Positions 47,801-58,600 of a stretch of 64,000 bases of DNA are shown in pieces (position 1 is the first letter of the stretch; each line of letters begins with the position of its first letter). The translations under genes and the position numbers were made by a program. The notes beneath the pieces are model-generated. The model saw only the letters and a list, made by a program, of their open reading frames with translations, was not told the origin of the DNA and made no database searches. Source of the DNA: Enchytraeus crypticus (Eukaryota > Annelida > Clitellata > Enchytraeida > Enchytraeidae); NCBI GenBank assembly GCA_905160935.1, contig CAJHZI010000262.1, positions 518,501-582,500 of the forward strand, read 5' to 3'.

Positions 47801-50800
47801 ATTAATACATTAATATTAGTATTTATTTTATTTGTCTATATCATAGTATTATATCAAATTTACTCTGTTGTTGAAGATTTAAGGTATATTTATAAATATT
47901 ATGAAGTGGATATTAGTGTAATGAAACCTTCAATTAAATCTTGCTAGTGTTTCGAGTCTGTGAAGTCTTAACTCTGTAGTTCGGCTATCGCTGAGTTGTG
48001 TTAGTTATTCAGTGTCATCAGGTATTAAATCTTTAGAATAATATTTTAATGGATTTGTGATCAGTACTGTTACTTTTAATACCTGTCATGTAGCTGCATA
48101 AGTCTTTCTTTTACATTTAACTCATATGTACTATTTATTTTGCTATTTCTATTTCAGCGGAGATTGATGTTATTGTGGATGACAGTATTGGCAGTGGTCA
48201 AGAAACAAAACAGCTCAAATTGTAATTATACTTAGATTTTAATCTATTCTATAAAAAATTTGTTCCTTGTTACAAGTTGAATTTTTATGAATGCTGTGAA
48301 CTCAATTAAATTGCAATCTCGTTTATTTTCTTAGTATCTTAGTACTCTTTAAGAATTAATGTGGAAATACAATAAATTATATTATAATGGGAATTATTGT
48401 TTTAATATACTGTAATAATATCTTTAACTCGGACTGTTTTGATATATCAATTTCGTTGATAGGCATAATTTTCCTTACTCTGTACGTTGCATGCTTCAGT
48501 TTTTTTAAATTTACTTAGTCGCACAGAGTTTCAGAGTCACATAGAGTTATATTTTATTCCTACTCCTTCTGTGGTTTAAAAAGAGCTGGTAAAGCTAATG
48601 TTAACGTTAGTTTCCTCACTCGAAAGCGATGTCAGTGGCGGATGCTCATCCGTCACTGACATCGCTGACATCAGGATGTTGACTTTAGGAGTGACAGTAA
48701 ACATGATTATTCGAGCACTTGGAAATTAACATAACATAATAACAATTAGAGTCGCCAATGACAACATCGAGCACTGTTGAAACAAACACAAGCCGATGAG
48801 CAAAAAGAAGGTCCAAAGCAGTACAAATTCAAAAATCCAATTTTTAAAAATTAATTATAATTAATAAAAAATTTATTGTTTGTGAATATGATTATTCATA
48901 AAGGTAACATTTTAGGTTATTGAAATCCAGGTAAATGGCTGAGCTGTTTATTAGACAGTAAATGATTGTCTGTTTGTAGCCATATTACTAATGCCTAACT
49001 CATTATAAAAAATTTAGAAGCATTCTAGTTAATTATGCTATAATAATTTTCAGAAATCAATTTACTTTAAATTATTGTTCCCCGGAGAATTATTGTTGCT
49101 TGAATGAACTCTGTTGTATGAAACTATTAAGATAATTTAATTTAATGAATTTTTTATATATACTCTGGAGAACTTTGTCTATGTCGTGTTTATTTTTTTG
49201 CATTCATTTCAGTGCCCTGCAAAGTTTCATTGGGGATACAGCTCCTATGATTGTGAGGGATGCGGAAACTCAGTTTGATAAATATGCTTGGGGTGCTGAC
49301 GTTTACGAGCTTGACAAATGCATCGGGTTTGTAGAACTAAAGTAATTTATAAAATAATATATTATTGTAATTAATATTTACCCGTGTTGTGTCTGGGTGG
49401 CTGAAGAATAGATCGATCGTGGTGAACTCCCTGCTTGTCGTAAAAAGCGACGAAGCACTAAGATCCAAACCAAAGTCAGAAAGAATATTCGGTTAGTAGG
49501 CGCCTAGGCTCCTGATATTGCTAAAAATTCTAATCCCGACCTTAGTTAAACTGGGATCGAAGGGAAGATGACGATGATGATCGTGGTGATGGTGATTATA
49601 TTGGTTTTTTGATAATAACATTTTATCTCATTATAGCATATGCTCTTTTAGTTTTCGTGTACTGTTGTTTCTTTTTAGGCTAACATATTTTACTTATGGT
49701 ATTTTTATATTGTATGAAATTTTACAGTATTCTTGTATTCATTTCAATTACATACGAGTATTTAGTTTCAGTCATTTTTTCCTGCTCAATACAAGTCTTT
49801 CCTTTGTTGTGTACGGGTCACTATATATGCATCTTTATTTCGCTATAGAATAGACCAATCGCAAATTGCACTCACTATAAGATATCGATGCTTTAACCAA
49901 GGAAGGCAATTTTAAATCACTTCAAAAGAAATATTTACCTAAAACTAAAGGATACATCAAGATTTAGCGAAGGATTATTTCTTGTTATTGGTTCAATTTG
50001 TTAGTATATTCTATGCTTATACTGAACTTTAAAGCACACTTTGAGTAAGAAGATGGACAATTGGACATGCCAATTGACTAACACAGGAGAATGAGAGACG
50101 ATGCAGAATATAGAGTTTCAGTAATATCTACTAATAGCAAAGCCGTGGCTCAATATATATTTATTAACTTTAATGCATTCAAAGTATACGGAAGATATGT
50201 AAGGAAACTGATTGTGCATGAATTTATGGTAGTGTCCTAATTTCGTTTGCTTTTTATGCCTTTTTAGTCCTGTTAACATTTTTATGCATTCTCTTTGTAG
50301 ATTTTCAATCACATCACTGGCAGTTATTGAAAGATTATTAGACGAATCATTTGGGACAACCCGGTCAGATAGACTGAGAGAACGTTTCCAGCTGTGTGAA
50401 ATATCTACATCTGGCCTGAAGCATGGGTTCATTTATCTTGTAAGCACAATCTCTTTCTGACTTTGAAAAATTTGAGTGCACCTATTGATTGCTGTAGTTA
50501 ATATCCTAATACGAATTCTTAAAAATGCTACACCAAACTACGAACACAAATTGTGGTGCAACAATTATGTTTTCAACTAAGTTCTACAGTCATAAAATGC
50601 CTATAGAATGCTTGTCGATGATTATGATAAAGTTTGACTGCGGAATGTTGCAGTCCAGCTAAATTGTTAATGTCCAGCAGTTAGTGTATCCTTTTAAAAT
50701 ATCGAGATAATAATTGCATTTTTAATTTCCTAGAGCTCAGTTTAAACATTTCTATCGAATAGTTCAATTAATTTTTTAATGATGAAGCTCATCATTAATT

Positions 50801-51805
50801 ACTCGCAACAAAATTGTTTAATATTGTAGGTGTCGTTAAGATTAGTTTTACACGTGATCACGATTAAGTTAGCATACGTGCGTGCATAGTACGGGTATAA
50901 TTGAACTAAAATATATAATTAGCGACACTAGAAAAACTGAACTGGACACTAGCAAATTAGAACTGTTACCAAAAAGACCCTTTCGGAAAATGGTGGCAGT
51001 TGTAAATATTTCTAAGGGGAGGGACTATTCTAGGTCCGCGCCCTTTCTCTGGCACAGAGCCAATTTTTGTAAAAAAATTACAAACACCCGTGCCTCCGGG
51101 TGTGACCGGACAAACTTCCCCCCTCCTCGGACATATCCACCTCCCGGACAAAAAACCACCTAAGACTCACACACCTAGGACAAAGAGAATAAAAATGATT
51201 TGACATATTTATTTATATGGTTAATTAATTTATTATACTGAATTTGGTATACATTTGTTAATTATTTATTAATGAATTAATTTATATCAGTTATAAATTT
51301 ATATTACATTCATGACCATCATCGTCTTCTTCCCTTGAATCCCTAATCTAACTAGGGTAGGGGTATAAATTGACCTCAAATTCTCTCTGTCTCACACCAT
51401 ATCATCAGTCAATTCGTTATTTTTCATGTCCTTCTTAATCACCACATCCTGCGTTAACTGTGGTCTACCTCTCTCTAGCTTAACATCCAGCTCATACCTC
51501 CAAACTCTCTTTAAAACATCCTCATCTACTTAACTCACAATAGGCCCATACCAACTCAATCTCGACTGAGCCAACCTATCCCCGATCCCCTCAACCTTCA
51601 AATTCATCCTCACATATTCATTTTTCATTCTGTCCATGCTAGTTTTTCCACACGTTAGACGTAACATTCTCATTTCTGCCACTTGCAAAGTCTGCAAATT
51701 TTCCCTTTTTTATGTCAAACATTCCGAACCATAAATCATTACTGGCCTTACCACAGAGATATAATTAATATAATATGTAAAATAATTATTTAATTATGAG
51801 ATAAA

Positions 51806-51836
<31 letters not shown>

Positions 51837-51847
51837 CATAATATTTA

Positions 51848-51925
<78 letters not shown>

Positions 51926-52545
51926 TCTCTAGATATCTAATCTCGGCCTGCCCCTGCCTCTATTTCCTTTCATTCTACCTTCTATGATCTCTATTAATAG
52001 ACCTTCACCCAGTTTTAGAATGTGTCCTATCAAACTCTTCTTCCGATTTCTTAATACATTTATCAATTGTTAATCTGTACCAACTCTCTCCAGAACTTCC
52101 TCATTTTTAACCTTTGCATGGTATGCATGGTATTATCTTTGATTATATTTTACTTCTATTCATGTTATAAAATACTCCTCTTGTTCTGCTACAGCTTTAC
52201 CGTTATGCTCAGAAGCGCCTGGACACCTTAAACGAGTATTGTATTGTGTGTGATGACAGACAACAACCACAAGACAATATGACGAGGGTATGGCAGCCAT
52301 TTCCTCTCTGTTTGCGTTAGATAAGCACAACTATAGATTTCAGGCATAATATCAGATTCTAATCTTAGTGTAGTTATCTTAATCTAAATTTATTAGTGGA
52401 TTTGATATGTTTAAAGAACTGTAAATTAATTTACTTTGATAATTTATTGGATATTAAGATTTCTGACAAATTTTTTGTTTCTAACTATTTTCAGTTTAAA
52501 GTTAATGTGTAATGTTCAAATTTTACTGGTTTAATGTTAGATACA

Positions 52546-52625
<80 letters not shown>

Positions 52626-55600
52626 GCCGAGGAAGGCATAACGGGCCCACCTCGTCATAAGCAGAATCCCTCAAGAACAATGGTATATCAAAAGGAATGT
52701 TATTCATGATTTAAAGATTCACTCGTCTGTGGACATGAAGAGGAAAACAGAAGATGGAGATGAGTAGAGGCGTTAAATGCCAATTACCTGCCAGTAGGCA
52801 ATGCACTAAGATATATATATATATCAAGATATATATATACAGACTAATTTTTTTGCTTATTCTATTCACTTTTGAATACCAACTATTTCAAAAGTGCATA
52901 TCTTTCTATTGATGTTATGGTGGGTAAAACGCATATTTTTGATTCAATGCTAATGTTTGATGCAGCTGCCTGTATGCGACAAGGATCTCTGCAGTTTTGC
53001 ATATCAGCAGATTCTTGTAGCTAGGAACCGGAAACCAAATGAGACGCTAGGCAGTCCAGAGGTACTACAATTTATGCACAGTGCTAAGAATTATTTATTT
53101 CATATATGCCTATTAATTCAGAGATCGTTAGATCTTCTGTGGAAATATTGAAGTGTATTCGATTGTTAATTGATTTTATTCTGAGCATGTTGAAAAAGTT
53201 TGAGAAACAAAACAAAGTTACAATTTTTGTTAAGATAGAGCATTTAAGACTGATTGTCCTAAATGCTCTATGTTCTTTGGTTGTTCTTCCTTATTACTCT
53301 GTTTCTGTTCTCTATGTCTTTATTAGGATTTAGCTTTTTCTCTGATTGTTTCAACTCATTAAATATTTTTTTGAGAGATATCACTCTTGTTTTGCATTAA
53401 ACTTTCCATATACACCATAGGGCTTATTTGGGCGATCCTGGTTTCTTTCTGAATATTTTAACTTGATTACAATCTATAAATGCAGGCCTGTCATTATTCT
53501 CGCAAAGTATGTTTTACCACTGGCATTATTTTGATTCTATACAAATTTAGATGAGGATTTTTATGTTTCTTTTGGGAATAGTTACTGTAAGTTTAACATG
53601 TAATTATTATAAATAATTATAATAATAAATAGTAGTTGTCAGATATATTTTATATTCTCTGTAGATGTGTTATCATAGAAGCAGTTTATTGTAGTTTTTT
53701 TATTCAGTGAATTTATCATCAGTTTAATACATCATTTTGGCATCGTCATTTTACATTTTCTATGTTCTGTAGATTGTGGAGTTTCTCGCAGAAACAACGA
53801 AAGCTGCAGCATTGTCTTCACGTGCTGTAGTTGTGTTTGTACCGTATCCTACGGCCCTAGATCCTAACGACACAGTGTATCTAAAGCTGTTTGCCAAGGT
53901 TTTTATTTGTATATTTTGCTTTTAGCGGTTACGTTACAGATTACACATGCAATCATATGCGGACTTTTTAAAATAGTATGATTCTCACTGATTAAAAGTG
54001 TGATTTAAAGAATGTGCAAACTACCCAGTTCCATTATAGATCAATCACCTAACATGCGTTTCCATTGTATATGATATCTTGCCTTTAATATCATACTAAG
54101 ATACGTTGCTTGAAATTTATATAAGTTTTAGCAAGCATATACTAATAATGTAAAATTTGATACTGAGAAATTGAACTTCCACTCATATAACGTCCACTCT
54201 CACATTAAAAAATGGTGTTTAATTTTTATCATCCATATCTCCTATTACAAATGTACGTGTATTTGTTTGATTTTTCAAATTACATGATATTTAAAATATT
54301 TTTGAAAGATTTCACTTATCTTTCCTGGCTACCATTTAGTCATCGGACTGGCGAAGTTTCGAATCTCATCTTCTTCTTCAAAGTTTTGCTTATCTATTTG
54401 AATGAAACAATTTATTTACCTTGTAATATTATAATCCCAGATTATCTCCTTGGATGAGAAAATGGACTCTGAAATGTGAACAATTTATGCAACTAACATA
54501 CACCCTCGAGTGAAATGCTAACGAGCCGTAGGCCATGTTGTAATTTTATATTAGATGTTTATTTATTTAGGACTGTACCAGAATCCGGTTCCGGTTTGAC
54601 TGGATTCAGGCACATTTTGCAAATCCGGTTCCGGCAAATTTTTGCCAAATCCGGCCGGGCTTGTTACCGGATTTGGCAAACATTATTAATATAAAAAGCA
54701 ATACATTAATATTTCAAAATGTACTGAAAATTTTACCTCAAAGATTAAGAATATGAGACTTAATGATAATTATTTGATTAAGCATACACTAGTAACCTAG
54801 CTGTTGTCGTAATGATGATGCTTTGATAGAGTATAATAGTATATATTGATAACTTAGTTAACGATTAAATGATTATTTGATTGAGGCAATTAATGACTTC
54901 ATGCCGATGACTGGAAGGGCATATATTGATATCCTAATTAATTAAATGACGTAATAATGATGGCTGAATGAGTATAAATTGATAATGTAGTTATAATGAT
55001 TTATGATGATGAATAGAGTAAGCATATATTGATATCCTAGTTAATTATTCAACGATATGATTTTATTGATGACTACATGATGTTTGAACAACTTGATTGA
55101 ACATACGCTTATAACCTAGTGACTGGTTCAATGGTTATGATGGATTAAGCAAACGCTGATAATCTAATTAATAACTTAATAATGATGATTTCCGAGGGCA
55201 GATCGGTATCTGCAGGTTCAAATCCTGGGCTCGCTTGTCACTGATATCGCTTTCGAGAGATGAAACTTACGTTAGCATTTTGCTTTAATTATTTTTTTAG
55301 TATTACAATGATAACAAGGTCGAATCCGGTTCCGGCCGGATTTGTGTTTGAAATCCGGTTCCGTCGGATTTGAAAAAATCAAATCCGGTATCCCCCTAAT
55401 TTCGAATATGTCGAACAGTCCATTGTGCTATAGTAACTTCATTGTTCATTATTATTTAGTATTCATATTTATGCGGGAATATCTCGTGGCTCAGTGGTAA
55501 AGAGCTCGCCTCTTGAACAAGAGGTCGAAAGTTGTAGACTACGTTGTGACGTGGGATTTTCTCTTCAGAGGGGGTGAATAAGAATACGCCTAGTCGTGTA

Positions 55601-58600
55601 CACCTGGTGGTGTCAGGCCGGTGGATAGCCTTAATATTCCATTTACTATCTAGTCCCCTCCGTGTCGATCCCGAACGGCACTCTAAACGAAATTTTTAAA
55701 AATTAATATTATTTATTCTTAATATTTTACTTAATTTATACTTAACACTTGTGCATATTTTATCTTACAGAGCAAGGATTATGAACAACTGAGACGCGAT
55801 ATACGTTTTGTTGATAACTTTAAAAATTCGTACTCCAAGCCTGTGGTGGAACTTAAAGAGACACTAGATGCTAAGAACAATCTGGCTTTCCCCTTGCTAC
55901 AGTGGTAAGTATACATGTTAAGAATGTTGTGTCATTGCAGACTCTGAATAAATTAAATATCAGTGGTAAAAGTATGCTAAACAGAAGAACCTTTGATCCC
56001 TTGACGAAGGCAAGCCTATCTTATAGGATCAATTATTTTGGTTGGTTAAGTTTTATGTAATATTCGAGAAAGAGAACTATATAGGAATATGTACCTTAGA
56101 GTAGCTATTTGCAAATGATTCTAATTTTGGTTGGAGAGAAATATAGAATATATACTATTTTTATTCAGCACTTGCAGCAGACTAATGTGCATGGCCTAAT
56201 GCAATCCGATTTTGCTTATGGAATTGCCCAAATTAAGATGTAGCATTGTAAAATCAGCAATATACCAGCTATAAGCTATTGTTTGAGAGGCTCTTACTAC
56301 ATATGAGAAAGATACTGCATTATAGACTTTTTCTTAGTTTCGCATTTCGCTCGATTCCTTAGTGCTAGATCGTACTAAGCTGTTTGAAGCTCTTATGATA
56401 ATGTATGATATTGAACAATATTTATAGAAATAAACGTTTAAAATTTAAAACTGCTATATTTAGATATAGAACTAGATATAAGCCTGAAGTTTTAAATGTT
56501 GAATTAATGATCAGTAACTTAAAACTCAGAAAAGATTACATTTCTGCCTATCGTCTCTCTCCGGTGTCGTTCAGTTATTTTTCCTGACCCTATTCTGGTT
56601 TAAAATTGTATATCACAATAGCAACTCTCTCGTTAATTGTGCATGTAATTTAAATATTTTCAGTTATTTGAGATCTGCCCTCCTTTTAGTTTTAATTATC
56701 GCTGTTGATATTTAACTGAAATATAGTATTTTATTTATAAAAATATATTTTATCTATGTACGTAATTTTTATTGTTTTGGTAATTATTTGTGCGGTTGTT
56801 GTAGGATAGTTTCAAGCAATCCATCGAGTATTGAAAAGCTGCCTAAAGAAAAGGTATCTGCTTTGATATGCTATACTATCTGTCTTGTACTACCAACTAT
56901 GCACCATCATCATCTTCCCTTGAATCCCAGTTTAACTAGGATCGGGATACGAATAGACTGTCTCAAATCCTCTCTGTCCTACATCATATCGCCAGTCAAT
57001 CCCCGATTTGAGACTTCCATTCGTTAAAAAAATTTTGTAACAATTTCTGAAACCTAGGCGTTCACCAACCGAATGCCCTTTCTGACATTGGTATGGATTG
57101 TAGTGCTTTAGTCGCCTTGTATGACACGTTCAGTCACCGGTTGGTCAATTCTTCAAACAACCCATAAACAACACTGGGAGAACAACATTGTATTACCAAT
57201 TATGCAGTGTAATTATAAATCATTTTACTGCTATATTTTCTTAGTTTTTAGTTATAGGTTCGTAGGAGAAACAAATGGAAAAACTAACGAATAGAAAAGA
57301 AGTCTATTCGTATCCCGACCCTAGTTAAACTGGGATTCAAGAGAAGAAGAAGAAGAAGATGATGATGATGATGATGATGATGATAGGTCCCTAAGAGGCA
57401 TACTATAATTATTTATCCAGTTGTTTATTATTATTACTTTTGTACATTTCTTTGAAATGTAACGGGAAAATACTAAGATAGGTCTAAGTTAAATTAAAAA
57501 TTACTATTATTTAAGTTTATTTTTGCGAACTTTGTATTGTTTTGTACTTTGTACTCTTGCAAAGTCTCAGGTGGTCTCTCTTGTCCATTTCGATGATAAA
57601 CATAAATTTTCTGTATTGAGCTACATATATACTCATTTACAAAATGGGCCGTGCTAAAAGTGGATTTATTTCATTTATAGAACAGGATCTTTGATCAGCC
57701 TTCGATGGTGGAGTAAAGGTTAAACTTTATGCAATGAAAGTAGGAATTTTTCAACAGTATGAATGTTTCTAGCAATAAACTTAAATCAGAGTCAAAAAGT
57801 TAATGCTAACCCTAATTTTATATTTGTTGCTTTTTTAGATGCTACAGTTTATGGACACACCACATCAGTTCATTATGCTGCATCACTCGCCTCAGAAAGA
57901 GTTTATTTTTAGCGTGGCGCGCAAAATATATGGCTCAACATTTGCATTTCACGGATCTCCCATCGAAAACTGGCACTCAATACTACGTAGAGGTCTAATT
58001 TCTGCGACTGAAACTGAACTACAGTGTCATGGAGGTTCACATGGATCTGGCATATACCTCAGTCCGTTTAGTAAAATCTCTCTATATTTCTCAAAGATAC
58101 AATTTCAGGAGAAGAACAGCTTGGATTCACAGCCCGTGACTTCTGTTTCTGCCAATCAAAGCGACTCACAGAATTCTTCTGATGAAACGTCTGAGGTTGT
58201 GAGAGAATCAAAGAAAGAAGTTGCAGAGGCATCAGGAAGACGCTATCCGCTATATTATAATGCAATGAAGTGCATAGCTCTCTGTGAAGGTAATTTTTAT
58301 TTTACATTTCATCGTTTACTATTATCATTCTAGGACTGATTCCAGCCAAAGATTTCTCTATGTTTTCCTCAACAAGACTCTATCATTGGCCATTTCCTCG
58401 ATATTCATTTGTTCTCCCCTAAATTCCTGCAGCCAAACCTTCAAGTCTTCATTGAGGCAGTCCTTCCATCTTCTTTTAGCTCTTTCCTCTGTTCTTTTAC
58501 CATCTGCTGTATAGTTAAATATCATTCAAGGGATACTTTAATCTTCCATGCACAGCACATGTCCAGCCCATTTATTTGTTTCTTGATGATTTTATTTACC

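Noticed and set aside
50882-51163. 93-codon frame with Pro-rich end
   Set aside because: It lies inside a PARP intron, has no splice context and a low-complexity C-rich end; possibly an unclassified repeat.
55483-55550. tRNA gene
   Set aside because: A and B box text and an anticodon-like hairpin are present, but no acceptor stem pairs and a SINE body follows.
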